DNA of 64,000 nt from Palleronia marisminoris (GTDB lineage Bacteria; Pseudomonadota; Alphaproteobacteria; Rhodobacterales; Rhodobacteraceae), in assembly GCF_900172315.1 (NCBI RefSeq), contig NZ_FWFV01000003.1, positions 1 to 64,000 on the forward strand. The letters are read 5' to 3'. A model generated the notes under the pieces. The model saw only the letters and a program-made list of their open reading frames with translations, was not told where the DNA came from and made no database searches. A program made the position numbers and the translations under genes. Below are positions 1-9,183 of the stretch, piece by piece (the stretch's first letter is position 1; each line of letters opens with the position of its first letter).

Positions 1-114
1 GATTTCGTGGTAGACCAGGTGAAAGCCGGAGCCTCCATCATCGGCCTCTACCCGGCCACGGACGAAAGCAACCTCCAGCGCTTCGCAGAGTGGCGACAAG
101 CCAAAGGGCGCTGA
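1..114 (+). CDS. C-terminal end of a gene, possibly RraA family (partial)
   Basis: The window opens inside a reading frame that ends with TGA at 112-114, leaving 37 residues. The tail contains GASIIGLYPATDE followed by a charged FAEWRQAKGR end. This resembles the end of RraA-family proteins (RNase E regulator-like / HMG aldolase-like), which often sit beside dicarboxylate or sugar-acid transporters such as the TRAP genes downstream. The assignment rests on a short tail and on context, so it is tentative. A strong hairpin follows the stop. Confidence 0.4.
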   Translation, partial: DFVVDQVKAGASIIGLYPATDESNLQRFAEWRQAKGR

Positions 115-560
115 CAAGGGGCGCGGCGATCGATCGGTCGCCGCGTCAGCCATTCAAACACCGATTGCCTCTGTGACCGGGTCCAACGCTTCGGTGAATT
201 GGCTGCGGCCCCGGTGTCCCAGCCTCTAATGGCAGCGTGGGCTCAACGCTGCCTTGCCGCGCCGCAGTTTTCCCGATGCGGCCGTGCGCCCCCGACCAGA
301 TGGTCACATCCTGTCCGACCGTCAGCTGAAGTCGTCAATCACGCGCCATGTGTCCTGCGGGGCCTGCGGCCGGTGTTCGAGATCATCGCTTCCTGACCGC
401 CCGGTAAGCTCCAACCGAAACTGCGGCAGGCACTTTGCCGACAATCTGTTGACACGCCGATTTCATGCGACCCACCATCATTCATCCGTCGCGCCTGAGC
501 AGGCGCGCGCGGTCGGCAAAAGAAAACGTCGCAACGACGACAGAAACGACAGGGAAGCTC
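115..560. other. 446-nt gap without a convincing gene
   Basis: No open frame here has plausible protein character. Besides the hairpin at 122-145, there is a second 8-bp inverted repeat (GGCAGCGT at 231-238, ACGCTGCC at 246-253, 7-nt loop). A TTGACA at 449-454 could be a -35 element for the TRAP operon, but no good -10 lies 16-18 nt after it. The gap presumably holds the dctP promoter and operator. Confidence 0.4.
122..145 (+). terminator. Hairpin terminator candidate after the first gene
   Basis: CGCGGCGA at 122-129 pairs perfectly with TCGCCGCG at 138-145 across an 8-nt loop, starting 7 nt after the stop codon of the partial gene. There is no T-run after it, so it may be a Rho-assisted or mRNA-end-protecting hairpin rather than a classical intrinsic terminator. 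Confidence 0.5.
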
Positions 561-1535
561 ATGACCGGAATCACGACCACCAGGCTGTTCACCGCACTTC
601 TCGCAACTGCGGCCGCGCCCGCCGCGGCCGAAACCTGGGACATGCCGACGCCCTATGGCGACAGCGTCTTCCACACCCAGAACATCACCCAATTCGCCGA
701 GGACGTGGCTGAGGCGACGGATGGAGAGTTAGAGATCACCGTCCACTCCGCCGGCTCGCTCTTCGGGCATCCCGAGATCAAGGACGCGGTGCGCCGGGGA
801 CTCGCCCCGATCGGCGAGACGCTGATGTCGCGGCTCGAGAACGAGGACCCGCTCTTCGGCATCGACTCCGTTCCCTTCCTCGCGGCGAGCTACGAAGAGG
901 CCCAGGCCCTGTGGGACGCATCGCGCCCCGCCATCGAAGAGCGCCTGGCCGAACAGGGGCTGACGCTTCTCTATGCCGTGCCGTGGCCGGGGCAGAGCCT
1001 TTACACGCAAGAGCCGGTCGAAAGTGTCTCGGATCTCGAAGGGACGGCCTTCCGCGCCTACAATGCCGCGACCGAGCGGCTCGCCACGCTGATGGGGGCG
1101 GTGCCGACCCAGATCGAGACCGGAGACATCGCCACGGCGTTCGCGACCGGCCGGGCCGACGCGATGATCACCTCGCCCTCCACCGGCGTCTCGTCGCAGG
1201 CTTGGGATTTCGTCTCGACCTACACCGAACTCGAGGCCTGGCTGCCCAAGAACATGGTGATCGTAAACACCTCTGCGTTCGACGCCCTACCCGAAGAGGT
1301 GCAGACCGCGGTGATGGAGGCCGCCGAAGCCGCCGAAACGCGTGGTTGGGAGATGTCCGAGGCGGAAACCGCGGCGCAGGTCGCAGCGCTCGAAGAGAAC
1401 GGGATGCAGGTGGTGCAACCGTCGGAAACCCTTGCGGCGGAACTGGCCGAGATCGGCGATACGATGACCGCCGAGTGGACCGAGCAGGCCGGTGAGGACG
1501 GACAGGCGGTGATCGAGGCCTACCGGTCGGAATGA
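561..1535 (+). CDS. TRAP transporter substrate-binding protein (DctP family)
   Basis: A 324-residue periplasmic binding protein of a tripartite ATP-independent transporter. The start at 561 follows AGGGAAG and gives a short basic N-terminus and a hydrophobic signal ending in AAPAAAE. An in-frame ATG at 465 would add 32 residues ahead of the signal and is unlikely. The mature protein has the DctP fold pattern, with the conserved AFRAYN arginine region near residue 175 that usually contacts a carboxylate ligand. It leads a dctPQM operon, with a hairpin between it and the small membrane subunit. Substrate is unknown; organic acids are the family norm. Confidence 0.88.
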   Translation: MTGITTTRLFTALLATAAAPAAAETWDMPTPYGDSVFHTQNITQFAEDVAEATDGELEITVHSAGSLFGHPEIKDAVRRGLAPIGETLMSRLENEDPLFGIDSVPFLAASYEEAQALWDASRPAIEERLAEQGLTLLYAVPWPGQSLYTQEPVESVSDLEGTAFRAYNAATERLATLMGAVPTQIETGDIATAFATGRADAMITSPSTGVSSQAWDFVSTYTELEAWLPKNMVIVNTSAFDALPEEVQTAVMEAAEAAETRGWEMSEAETAAQVAALEENGMQVVQPSETLAAELAEIGDTMTAEWTEQAGEDGQAVIEAYRSE

Positions 1536-1542
1536 TCGTCAA

Positions 1543-1570
1543 CCGGGGCCGCGCTTTCCGGCGGTCCCGG
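1543..1570 (+). terminator. Intercistronic hairpin, dctP-dctQ gap
   Basis: CCGGGGCCGC at 1543-1552 pairs with GCGGTCCCGG at 1561-1570 (one G-T wobble, 8-nt loop). A run of nine C follows at 1582-1590. It begins 8 nt after the binding-protein stop, and probably terminates part of transcription or protects the dctP mRNA end so that binding protein exceeds permease. Confidence 0.5.
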
Positions 1571-1606
1571 CATCCGCTTTGCCCCCCCCCTCGCCCGGAG
1601 CGCCTG

Positions 1607-2158
1607 ATGCGACTGTTCCTCGACCGGCTCTATGCCGGCGCCCTCCTTCTGTCCGCGGCAGGGTTCGCTGCCATCGCCGCGCTCGTCCTGTTCCAGGTCG
1701 TCGGCCGCCTGATCGACCGCGTCGCGCGCCTGATGGGCGTCGCACCGCCCGGGCTGACCGTTCCCTCGCTCGCCGAGCTTGGGGGGTTCCTGTTCGTGGC
1801 CGCCGTGGCACTGGGTCTTGCCGGAACCTTCGTCAGGGGGGGCCATGTCCGCGTCTCGTTGCTGACGCGCGCGCTGCCGTCTCGGGTCAGCCGGGCGCTT
1901 TCGGCGGCGGTGGCGGCCGTGGCTGCGGGCCTGTCGCTGTTCGCCACCTGGTCAAGCTGGCTTCAGGCCGTCGATAGCTGGACCTTCGACAGCGTCAGCT
2001 TCGGGATGCTGCGCATTCCGCTCTGGCTGCCCCAGGGGGCGATGACGCTGGGGCTCGCGCTGCTGACGGTGGCTCTGGTCGACGCGTTGGTCGTGCTGCT
2101 GCGCGGCGGAGCGCCCTCCTACGAGGTCGCCGAGGCCGAATTCGGGGAAGACGCCTGA
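1607..2158 (+). CDS. TRAP transporter small permease (DctQ family)
   Basis: A 183-residue membrane protein with about four hydrophobic segments, the normal architecture of the DctQ subunit that links the binding protein to the large permease. The start at 1607 gives MRLFLDRLYAG leading straight into the first membrane segment. The upstream in-frame start at 1532 would add an arginine/proline-rich stretch encoded by the intercistronic hairpin and C-run and is rejected. The stop overlaps the next start (TGATG), so translation is coupled to dctM. Confidence 0.85.
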   Translation: MRLFLDRLYAGALLLSAAGFAAIAALVLFQVVGRLIDRVARLMGVAPPGLTVPSLAELGGFLFVAAVALGLAGTFVRGGHVRVSLLTRALPSRVSRALSAAVAAVAAGLSLFATWSSWLQAVDSWTFDSVSFGMLRIPLWLPQGAMTLGLALLTVALVDALVVLLRGGAPSYEVAEAEFGEDA

Positions 2159-3453
2159 TGGAGATCGCGACGCTCGCGCCGATCCTGGTCGTCCTGCTCT
2201 TCTGTGCCCTCGCCGCCGGCCTCTGGATCGGCTTCGCCCTCATCGTCGTCGGGCTGGTCGCGATGGCCGCGGCCTCGTCCGCCCCCGTGACGCTGGTCTT
2301 CGCCACCCGCGTCTGGGGTGGGCTGACCGTATGGGACCTGACCGCGCTGCCGATGTTCATCTGGATGGGCGAGATCCTGGTGCGCTCGCGCCTGTCGGCG
2401 GACATGTTCGCGGGCCTCGCGCCGTTCACCAGGTATCTTCCGGGGCGGCTGCTGCATGTCAACGTCATGGGCTGTGCGCTGTTCGCGGCCGTCTCGGGCT
2501 CGTCCGCGGCAACGACGGCAACGATCGGCCGGATGTCGGTGCCCGAGCTGACCGCCCGCGGCTACGACCCGCGCATCGCGATCGGCACGCTTGCCGGATC
2601 GGGCACGTTCGGCTTCCTGATCCCGCCCTCGATCATCCTGATCGTCTACGGTGCCGCGACCGAGCAGTCGATCGCCCGCCTGTTCCTTGCCGGCCTGATG
2701 CCGGGGCTGATGCTGGCCGTCCTGTTCTCGGGCTACATCATGCTTTGGGCGCTGACCCATGCCTCCGCCATGCCCGCCGACGAGCCTGCGGCTGCGGATG
2801 ACAAGCGCGCCATCCTCCGCCTGCTTCCGGTCGTGGGGCTGATCGTCGCTGTCATCGGTTCGATCTACGCCGGCATCGCCTCGCCGACCGAAGCGGCGGT
2901 GATCGGTGTCGCGGGGGCGCTGATCCTGGCCTCGGCGACTGGCGCGCTGGACTGGCTCGGCGCGCGAGAGGCGCTGCTGGCCGCCACCCAGACGACCTGC
3001 ATGATCGCCTTCATCCTGGCCGGCGCGGCGTTCCTCACCGTCGCCATGGGATATACCGGGATCCCGCGCGCGCTCGCCGCCTGGATCGCGGGGATGGGGC
3101 TTTCCGCCTACGCGCTTCTTGCGGCGCTGACGGTGTTCTTCGTCGTCATGGGAATGTTCCTGGACGGCATCTCGATCGTGGTGCTGACCGTGTCGATCAT
3201 CATGCCGATGGTGCTCGCGGCGGGCATCGACCCGATCTGGTTCGGCGTCTTCCTTGTCCTTGTCGTCGAGATGAGCCAGATCACGCCGCCCGTGGGCTTC
3301 AACCTCTTCGTCCTCCAGAAGATCACGGGGCGCGACATCCTTACCCTTGCCGCCTACGCCGCCCCGTTTTTCGGCCTTCTGGTTCTGGCCGTCATTCTTC
3401 TGGCGGCCTTCCCCCAGATCGCCCTGTGGCTGCCCGGAACGATGCTGAACTGA
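2158..3453 (+). CDS. TRAP transporter large permease (DctM family)
   Basis: A 431-residue, twelve-segment-type ion-coupled permease that forms the translocation channel of the TRAP system. Typical family stretches are visible: SGSSAATTATIGRMSVPEL near residues 118-136, GFLIPPSIILIVYG near 156-169, and the C-terminal ITPPVGFNLFVLQ near 375-387. Length and motifs are normal for DctM. It closes the dctPQM operon, and an inverted repeat follows about 60 nt after the stop. Confidence 0.92.
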   Translation: MEIATLAPILVVLLFCALAAGLWIGFALIVVGLVAMAAASSAPVTLVFATRVWGGLTVWDLTALPMFIWMGEILVRSRLSADMFAGLAPFTRYLPGRLLHVNVMGCALFAAVSGSSAATTATIGRMSVPELTARGYDPRIAIGTLAGSGTFGFLIPPSIILIVYGAATEQSIARLFLAGLMPGLMLAVLFSGYIMLWALTHASAMPADEPAAADDKRAILRLLPVVGLIVAVIGSIYAGIASPTEAAVIGVAGALILASATGALDWLGAREALLAATQTTCMIAFILAGAAFLTVAMGYTGIPRALAAWIAGMGLSAYALLAALTVFFVVMGMFLDGISIVVLTVSIIMPMVLAAGIDPIWFGVFLVLVVEMSQITPPVGFNLFVLQKITGRDILTLAAYAAPFFGLLVLAVILLAAFPQIALWLPGTMLN

Positions 3454-3514
3454 GGATCTCCCCACGGACCATGCACCTGGCATGGTGCCGCCGAAACCCC
3501 GCCCGGCTCCTTCG

Positions 3515-3544
3515 CGCAATCTCCGGAACGTTTTGGAGATTGCG
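3515..3544 (+). terminator. 10-bp perfect inverted repeat after dctM
   Basis: CGCAATCTCC (3515-3524) and GGAGATTGCG (3535-3544) are perfect inverted repeats around a 10-nt loop. Position after dctM suggests a terminator. The lack of a T-run, and a location about 105 nt ahead of the next promoter, leave a regulator-binding role open. Confidence 0.4.
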
Positions 3545-3648
3545 TCTTGTGGCTCCGCAACATGCTCCTGTCGCTGCCTCCTTAGCCGCCGTTCAGCTGA
3601 AAGCTGCGGCGAGCGCTCCGCTGCGCGAAGATCGGCTCAAGCCATTGT

Positions 3649-3677
3649 TGACAGACTCACGATTTGCGCCCTAGCCT
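3649..3677 (+). promoter_or_regulatory. Sigma70-type promoter for the peptide-ABC operon
   Basis: A consensus -35 TTGACA (3649-3654) is followed after 17 nt by TAGCCT (3672-3677), an alphaproteobacterial-style weak -10. The binding-protein gene starts 39 nt further on, with AAGGGAGG as its ribosome binding site. This is motif recognition only. Confidence 0.5.
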
Positions 3678-3715
3678 ATTCTTGCGGAATATATAACATT
3701 ATAAGGGAGGTTCGC

Positions 3716-5227
3716 ATGAACTGCTTCAGGAATACGCGCACGTGCCTGTCCGTCGCCGCGCTGGCTACGGTCGTCGGCGCCCCGCTTGCCGCGCAGACGA
3801 CGGTCGATGTCGCGATCATCGGCGAGGCCGACACGTTCGACCCGATGGTTTCCACCAAGGACGTGGTGTCGATCGTCACCCAGCACTTCGTCGAGACCCT
3901 CTACACCTTCGACGACAGCTGGGCCGTCGTCCCGCTTCTTGCCGCCGACATGCCGCAGATCAGCGAGGACGGCCTGACCTACACGATCCCCCTGCGCGAA
4001 GGCGTGACCTTCCACGACGGATCCACCATGGACAGCGCCGATGTCGTCGGGTCGATCGAACGCTGGCTCGAGCTCGCGACGCGCGGCCGGTCGATCGCGG
4101 ACAAGGTCGAAAGCGTCGAGGCGACGGGCGAGCACGAAGTCACGATCTCCCTTTCCGCACCCTACGCGCCGCTCTTGTCGCTTCTGGCGTTCTCGAACTC
4201 GGCCGCTGCGGTCTACCCCGAGGAGATCCTCGCCGAGACGATCGAAAACGTCGTCGGCACCGGCCCCTACAAGATCGCAGAGCACGCGCCCGACCAATAT
4301 CTTCAGCTGACCCGCTTCGAGGACTACACCCAACCGACCGGCGCGGCCGAGCGTCAGCAGACCCCAGACGAAATCCGCTTCGTTCCGGTGCCCGACCCCA
4401 ACACGCGGGTCGAAGGCCTTCTGTCGGGTCAGTTCGACTTCGCCGACAGCCTGCCGGCCGAAAGTTTCGCGCGCGTAGAATCCTCGGACGTGGCGGAGCC
4501 GCTGGTGCTGGAACCGTTCGGCTGGCCGCTCTTCGCGATCAACCACAAGCAGGGCCTGCTGACCGACAAGACGCTCCGGCAGGCGGTTCAAGCCGCCCTT
4601 CCCCATGACGACATGCTGTTCGCAGCCTTCGGCGACGACACCTTCTTTCAGGTGGACGGCGCGCAATATCCCGAAGGCTGGACGTGGCAGACCGACGCCG
4701 GCACCGACCTCTACAACCAGAACGACCTCGAGAAAGCCTCGGCGCTCCTCGAAGAGGCGGGCTACGATGGAACGCCGCTGCGCATCCTCACCTCGCGCCA
4801 GTACGAGTTCCACTACAAGATGGCCGAGGTTGCGCAGATGGCGCTCGAGGCGGCGGGGTTCGACGTCGACATGACTGTTGTGGACTGGGCGACGCTCAGC
4901 CAGCAGCGGGACGATCCGACCATGTGGGACATCTACATCACCCACTCGCCCTTCCTGCCCGAGCCGTCGCTGACCTCGACCTTCTTCTCGACCTCCCGCG
5001 AGGGGTGGGCGAACCCCGAGAAGGAAGAGCTGCTGACCGCCTTCACGACCGAGACCGATCCCGAGGCGCGGAAGGAGATCTTCGCGGACATCCAGCAGAT
5101 CGTGCTGGACGATGTCGGCTTCATCAAGATCGGCAACTTCAACTCGCTGCAGGGCAAGTCGACGGCGCTGAGCGGCGTGGAAGCTGCCCCGTGGCCTCAG
5201 TTCTGGAACGCCTCGGTCGCGGAATGA
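3716..5227 (+). CDS. Peptide-type ABC transporter substrate-binding protein (SBP family 5)
   Basis: A 503-residue family 5 (DppA/OppA-like) periplasmic protein. The start at 3716 has an excellent AAGGGAGG site and a signal peptide ending at GAPLAAQ. The body shows family 5 hallmarks: ADTFDPMVSTKD just after the signal, LREGVTFHDGSTMDSADVVGS in the first lobe, and VGTGPYKI in the middle. It heads an operon of two permeases, a deacetylase, two ATPases and a Rid protein, so the ligand may be an N-acylated amino compound rather than an ordinary peptide; that is inference from context. Confidence 0.88.
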   Translation: MNCFRNTRTCLSVAALATVVGAPLAAQTTVDVAIIGEADTFDPMVSTKDVVSIVTQHFVETLYTFDDSWAVVPLLAADMPQISEDGLTYTIPLREGVTFHDGSTMDSADVVGSIERWLELATRGRSIADKVESVEATGEHEVTISLSAPYAPLLSLLAFSNSAAAVYPEEILAETIENVVGTGPYKIAEHAPDQYLQLTRFEDYTQPTGAAERQQTPDEIRFVPVPDPNTRVEGLLSGQFDFADSLPAESFARVESSDVAEPLVLEPFGWPLFAINHKQGLLTDKTLRQAVQAALPHDDMLFAAFGDDTFFQVDGAQYPEGWTWQTDAGTDLYNQNDLEKASALLEEAGYDGTPLRILTSRQYEFHYKMAEVAQMALEAAGFDVDMTVVDWATLSQQRDDPTMWDIYITHSPFLPEPSLTSTFFSTSREGWANPEKEELLTAFTTETDPEARKEIFADIQQIVLDDVGFIKIGNFNSLQGKSTALSGVEAAPWPQFWNASVAE

Positions 5228-5235
5228 CCGAACAG

Positions 5236-5260
5236 GGGCGCGCGCGACCGGTGCGCGCCC
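5236..5260 (+). terminator. Intercistronic hairpin after the SBP gene
   Basis: GGGCGCGC (5236-5243) pairs perfectly with GCGCGCCC (5253-5260) around a 9-nt loop, 8 nt after the binding-protein stop and before the permease. It belongs to the recurring set of such hairpins in this window. Confidence 0.5.
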
Positions 5261-5279
5261 ACTCCCGCCGGAGCTGCCC

Positions 5280-6221
5280 ATGACCCGTTATCTCATAAAG
5301 CGCCTCGTCGGCCTCGTCGTCGTCATCTTCCTGGTGCTGACGATCGCCTTCATCATTGTCCGCCTCGCGCCCGGGGACCCTGCGGCGCTGATGCTGGGGC
5401 CGGATGCCACGACCGAAGACGTGGCCGAACTGCGGACGCGGCTGGGGCTCGATCGGCCGATCTACGTGCAGTACCTGACATTCGTGGCCAATGCGGCGCA
5501 GGGCGATCTTGGCGACAGCCTGTTCTTCAACGCGCCGGTGCTCGAGGTGCTTGCCGCGCGGGCGGAACCGACGATCTTCCTGGCCCTCTTCTCGCTGATC
5601 TTCGCGCTCGTGATCGCGGCGCCGATCGGGATCTATGCCGCCTACCGGCACGGTTCGGCCACGGATCAGGGCGCAATCTCGACTGCCATGCTGGCCGCTT
5701 CGGTGCCCAGCTTTCTGACCGGCCTGATCTTCCAGCGCTACCTTGCCACCGAACTCGGCTGGTTCCCCGCGTCGGGCTACGGCGGCCCGGACGCGAGCTT
5801 CCTCGAGCGGATGGGCCACCTCATTCTGCCCTCCATCGTGCTGGGCATCACGAATTCCGCGTTGATCCTGCGGTTCACGCGCGCCTCGATGCTGGACATC
5901 CTGGGCGAGGACTATGTCCGTACTGCGCGAGCCAAGGGCATGACCGAGCGGCGCGTCGTCCTGCGTCACGCGCTGAAGAACGCCGGCATCCCGATCATCA
6001 CCGTGGTCGGCCTGACCTTCGCGCTGCTGGTTTCGGGCGCGGTCGTGACCGAGCGCGTGTTCAACCTGCCCGGCCTCGGAAATCTCGTCGTCAACGCGGT
6101 GTTGCGGCGCGACTACCCGATCATCCAGGGGACGCTGATCGTGGTCGCCGCCCTCTACGTCCTGGTGAACCTGCTGACCGACCTGCTGTACCTCGTCGTC
6201 GACAAAAGGGTGAAGCTCTGA
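5280..6221 (+). CDS. ABC transporter permease (DppB type)
   Basis: A 313-residue inner-membrane permease of the dipeptide/oligopeptide/nickel family. It opens with the classic MTRYLIKRLVGLVVVIFLV first helix and PGDPAALM loop. The cytoplasmic coupling region EDYVRTARAKGMTERRVVLR near residues 210-230 contacts the ATPases. It pairs with the next gene as a heterodimer and overlaps it by one base (TGATG). Confidence 0.92.
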   Translation: MTRYLIKRLVGLVVVIFLVLTIAFIIVRLAPGDPAALMLGPDATTEDVAELRTRLGLDRPIYVQYLTFVANAAQGDLGDSLFFNAPVLEVLAARAEPTIFLALFSLIFALVIAAPIGIYAAYRHGSATDQGAISTAMLAASVPSFLTGLIFQRYLATELGWFPASGYGGPDASFLERMGHLILPSIVLGITNSALILRFTRASMLDILGEDYVRTARAKGMTERRVVLRHALKNAGIPIITVVGLTFALLVSGAVVTERVFNLPGLGNLVVNAVLRRDYPIIQGTLIVVAALYVLVNLLTDLLYLVVDKRVKL

Positions 6222-7078
6222 TGGCCGCAACCCTTTCAGCCGAGCCGAACTTCTTCGGGGCCCTGATCTCACGCAAATCCGTGCTGGTCGCGCTGGTCAT
6301 CTTCGTGGCAGTCGTCGGAATCAGCTTCCTGTCCCCGCTGATCTCGCCCACGAACCCGGACGCGATGTCGGTGCGCAGCCGCCTGTTGCCGCCCGGAAGC
6401 GAGGGCTACCTGCTGGGCGCCGATGCCTTCGGGCGGGACGTGCTGTCGCGGCTGCTCTTCGCCGGGCGGGTGTCCCTGACCATCGGCCTCGGCGTCGCGA
6501 TCGTATCGTCGGTCATCGGCATCCTGATCGGCCTGCTGGCCGGCTTCTTCCAACGGCTCGACACGCCCCTGTCCCGGCTGATCGACGCGATGATGGCCTT
6601 TCCCGACATCCTTCTGGCGCTCAGCCTCGTGGCGATCTTCGGCGGGTCCATGACCAACGTGATCCTCGCGCTGTCCATCGTCTATGCGCCGCGCATCGCG
6701 CGCATCGTGCGAGCTTCGACGCTCGTGATCCGCGTCCTGCCGTATGTCGAGGCGGCGCGGGCGCTGGGGACGCGGACACATGTGATCATGTGGACGCATG
6801 TCCTGCGCAACACGATCTCGCCGATCCTCGTGCAGGCCACCTTCATCTTCGCCTACGCCATGTTGGCCGAGGCCGGCCTGTCGTTCCTGGGCGTCGGCGT
6901 CGATCCCGAAACGCCGACCTGGGGCACCATGGTCAACGAAGGCCGGCAGTATATCGACCAGGCGTTCTTCCTCGTTCTCATTCCGGGTCTCGCGATCTCG
7001 ATCTCGGTGCTCTCGCTCCAGCTCGTGGGCGACGGGCTTCGCGATGCGCTCGACCCACGCCTTGCCAAGGAGACCTGA
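6221..7078 (+). CDS. ABC transporter permease (DppC type)
   Basis: A 285-residue partner permease with the DppC-type amino-terminal extension (LISPTNPDAMSVRSRL), the GADAFGRDVLSRLLFAGR loop near residues 66-83, and an EAARALGTRTHVIMWTHVL coupling helix. The stop abuts the ATG of the deacetylase gene with no gap, so the enzyme is made as part of the transporter operon. Confidence 0.92.
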   Translation: MAATLSAEPNFFGALISRKSVLVALVIFVAVVGISFLSPLISPTNPDAMSVRSRLLPPGSEGYLLGADAFGRDVLSRLLFAGRVSLTIGLGVAIVSSVIGILIGLLAGFFQRLDTPLSRLIDAMMAFPDILLALSLVAIFGGSMTNVILALSIVYAPRIARIVRASTLVIRVLPYVEAARALGTRTHVIMWTHVLRNTISPILVQATFIFAYAMLAEAGLSFLGVGVDPETPTWGTMVNEGRQYIDQAFFLVLIPGLAISISVLSLQLVGDGLRDALDPRLAKET

Positions 7079-8182
7079 ATGGCGCTCACCCTGAAGAACT
7101 TCCGAGCCGCGGGGCTCGGGGCGGACACGATCCACATCGGGGATGACGGTCGCATCGCCGAGGGCGCGGCCCCCGATGCCCGGCAGATCGATTGCGGCGG
7201 GGCCTTCCTGTCGATAGGCTGGTCCGACCTGCACGTCCATGTCTGGCACGGTGGCACCGACATCTCCGTCCGCGCCTCGCAGGCCGGGCGGCCCACCGGC
7301 GTCACCAGCATGGCCGACGCCGGGTCCGCCGGAGAGGCCACCTTCCACGGCCTGCGCGAATACGTGATCGAGCCGCAATCCGAGACGATCCGCGCGTTTC
7401 TCAACATCGGCTCGATCGGCCTCGTCGCCTGCAACCGCGTGCCCGAGCTGATCGACCTGCGCTCCATCGACGTGGACCGCACGCTGGAGGTGGTCGAGGC
7501 GAACCGCGACGTGATCTGCGGCATCAAGGTGCGCGCCAGCGGCGTGATCGTCGGCGCCTGGGGCATCACCCCCGCCAAGATCGCCAAGCGCGTGGCCGAG
7601 ATCAGCGGGCTGCCCCTGATGGTCCATGTCGGCGAACCGCCCCCCCTGATCGACGAGGTCTTCGACATCCTGACCGAGGGCGACATCGTCACCCATTGCT
7701 TCAACGGCAAGCGCGCAGGCTCGATCTCCGACACCAGGGCGCTCTGGGCGCAGGCCAAGCGGCTGGCGGCCGAGGGCATCCGCATGGATGTGGGGCACGG
7801 TCAGGCGTCTTTCGACTTCGACGTGGCGCGCCGCGCCATCGCGGACGGGCTGACACCGTTCTCGGTCTCGACCGACCTGCACCTGAGGAACATCGACGGC
7901 CCGGTCCACGACATGGCGACCACGATGTCGAAGCTGCTGGCGGTGGGGCTGCCGTTCGACGACCTGATCGCCGCCGTGACCGAACGGCCCCGCTCGGTCC
8001 TCGGGCTCGAGGCGTGCCCGGCGGTCGGCGACCGCGCCGACTTCACCGTCTTCGACCTCGTGGAATCGGATGTCGTCACCCATGACAGCGGCGGCAAGAC
8101 TCTCACGCTCGACAAGATGTTCGAGCCGCGGATGACGATTCTGGGCACCGACGTGCAGGACGCGTCACGGAGGGTGGGATGA
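7079..8182 (+). CDS. Amidohydrolase/deacetylase, cog3964 (EF_0837/Atu3266-like) family
   Basis: A 367-residue cytoplasmic amidohydrolase-superfamily enzyme. Likely metal and catalytic residues are all present: His52 and His54 (DLHVH), Lys150 (GIKVR, a candidate carboxylated lysine), His183, His206 (VTHCFNG) and Asp266 (STDLHLR). Characterised relatives such as Atu3266 and EF0837 hydrolyse N- or O-acetyl groups of D-configured or (R)-mandelate-like substrates; the natural substrate is not settled. The gene lies between the permease and ATPase genes and overlaps the next start (ATGA), so its substrate is almost certainly what the importer brings in. Dihydroorotase naming would be misleading. 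Confidence 0.8.
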   Translation: MALTLKNFRAAGLGADTIHIGDDGRIAEGAAPDARQIDCGGAFLSIGWSDLHVHVWHGGTDISVRASQAGRPTGVTSMADAGSAGEATFHGLREYVIEPQSETIRAFLNIGSIGLVACNRVPELIDLRSIDVDRTLEVVEANRDVICGIKVRASGVIVGAWGITPAKIAKRVAEISGLPLMVHVGEPPPLIDEVFDILTEGDIVTHCFNGKRAGSISDTRALWAQAKRLAAEGIRMDVGHGQASFDFDVARRAIADGLTPFSVSTDLHLRNIDGPVHDMATTMSKLLAVGLPFDDLIAAVTERPRSVLGLEACPAVGDRADFTVFDLVESDVVTHDSGGKTLTLDKMFEPRMTILGTDVQDASRRVG

Positions 8183-9183
8183 CCGAGACGATCCTCGACG
8201 TGCGCGACCTTCGGGTCGCGTTCGGTGCCCGACGCGGTGAAGTGACTGCTTTGCGCGACGTCAGCTTTACCCTTGGGCGGGGCCGGACGCTGGCCCTTGT
8301 GGGCGAAAGCGGGTCGGGGAAGTCGGTGACGTCGCTGTCCCTGATGGGACTTCTGCCGCCGAACGGCCGGATCTCGGGCGGGCAGTTGCTGTTCACCGAT
8401 CGGAACGGCCGGACCCGCGACCTGTCGACGTTGAAACAGCGCGACTTCCGCGCCCTGCGCGGCCCTGAACTGTCGATGATCTTCCAGGAGCCGATGTCGT
8501 CGCTGAACCCCCTGTTCACCATCGGCGATCAGATCGGCGAGATGCTGTGGCTGCACGTCCCGATGAGCGATGCCGACCGGCGCAAGCGCGTGATCGAGAT
8601 GCTGGAGCTGGTCGAGATTCCCGCCGCCGCCTCGCGGGTCGATCAGTACCCTCACGAGCTCTCCGGGGGGATGCGCCAGCGCGTGATGATCGCGATGGCG
8701 ATCATCTGCGAGCCGCGCCTTCTGATCGCGGATGAACCGACCACGGCGCTCGACGTGACGATCCAGGCGCAGATCCTGGACCTCATGCGGCGCCTGCAGT
8801 CCGACCTTGGGATGTCGATCCTGTTCATCACCCACGACATGGGCGTCGTCGCGGAAATGGCCGATGACGTGGCGGTGATGTATGCGGGCGCGGTCGTCGA
8901 GGAAGCGCCGGTCGACCGGATTTTCGACCACACGCGGCATCCCTACACGCAGGGGCTTCTGGCCTCGATCCCCCGACCCGGACGCGCGCATGGCGAGCGG
9001 CTCGTCCCGATCCCGGGAACCGTTCCGCCGCTGACCGCCTTGCCGCCGGGCTGCGCCTTCGCGCCCCGCTGTCCCTTCTCGGAGCCGCGATGCGACAAGC
9101 CGGTGCAGTTGTCGCGAAAGGCTGCGGATCACCGGGCAGCCTGCATCCTCGACACCCTGCCTGCACGACCGGTGCCGGCATGA
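8179..9183 (+). CDS. ABC transporter ATP-binding protein (DppD type)
   Basis: A 334-residue ATPase of the peptide/nickel import family. Walker A is GESGSGKS near residues 47-54, the Q-loop is [13 protein letters not shown], the signature is LSGGMRQR near 161, and Walker B is [12 protein letters not shown]. The C-terminal oligopeptide-transporter domain carries the cysteine-containing [18 protein letters not shown] segment often seen in this family. It drives import through the two permeases upstream and overlaps the second ATPase start. Confidence 0.92.
   Translation: MTETILDVRDLRVAFGARRGEVTALRDVSFTLGRGRTLALVGESGSGKSVTSLSLMGLLPPNGRISGGQLLFTDRNGRTRDLSTLKQRDFRALRGPELSMIFQEPMSSLNPLFTIGDQIGEMLWLHVPMSDADRRKRVIEMLELVEIPAAASRVDQYPHELSGGMRQRVMIAMAIICEPRLLIADEPTTALDVTIQAQILDLMRRLQSDLGMSILFITHDMGVVAEMADDVAVMYAGAVVEEAPVDRIFDHTRHPYTQGLLASIPRPGRAHGERLVPIPGTVPPLTALPPGCAFAPRCPFSEPRCDKPVQLSRKAADHRAACILDTLPARPVPA

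Noticed and set aside
449-478. TTGACA at 449-454 as a full promoter for the first TRAP operon
   Set aside because: No -10-like hexamer at 16-18 nt; only a 3/6 match (CACCAT) is available, so it is noted but not called.
2119-3519. 466-codon open frame on the minus strand opposite dctM
   Set aside because: Low-complexity, Arg/Asp/Gly/His-rich product typical of antisense to a GC-rich membrane-protein gene; dctM on the plus strand has clear family motifs.
6269-8083. 604-codon minus-strand open frame opposite dppC and the deacetylase
   Set aside because: Shadow of two well-supported plus-strand genes; composition is antisense-like and no domain is recognisable.
7079-8182. Dihydroorotase annotation for the amidohydrolase
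   Set aside because: Sequence pattern and neighbourhood fit the cog3964 deacetylase family; no pyrimidine genes are nearby.
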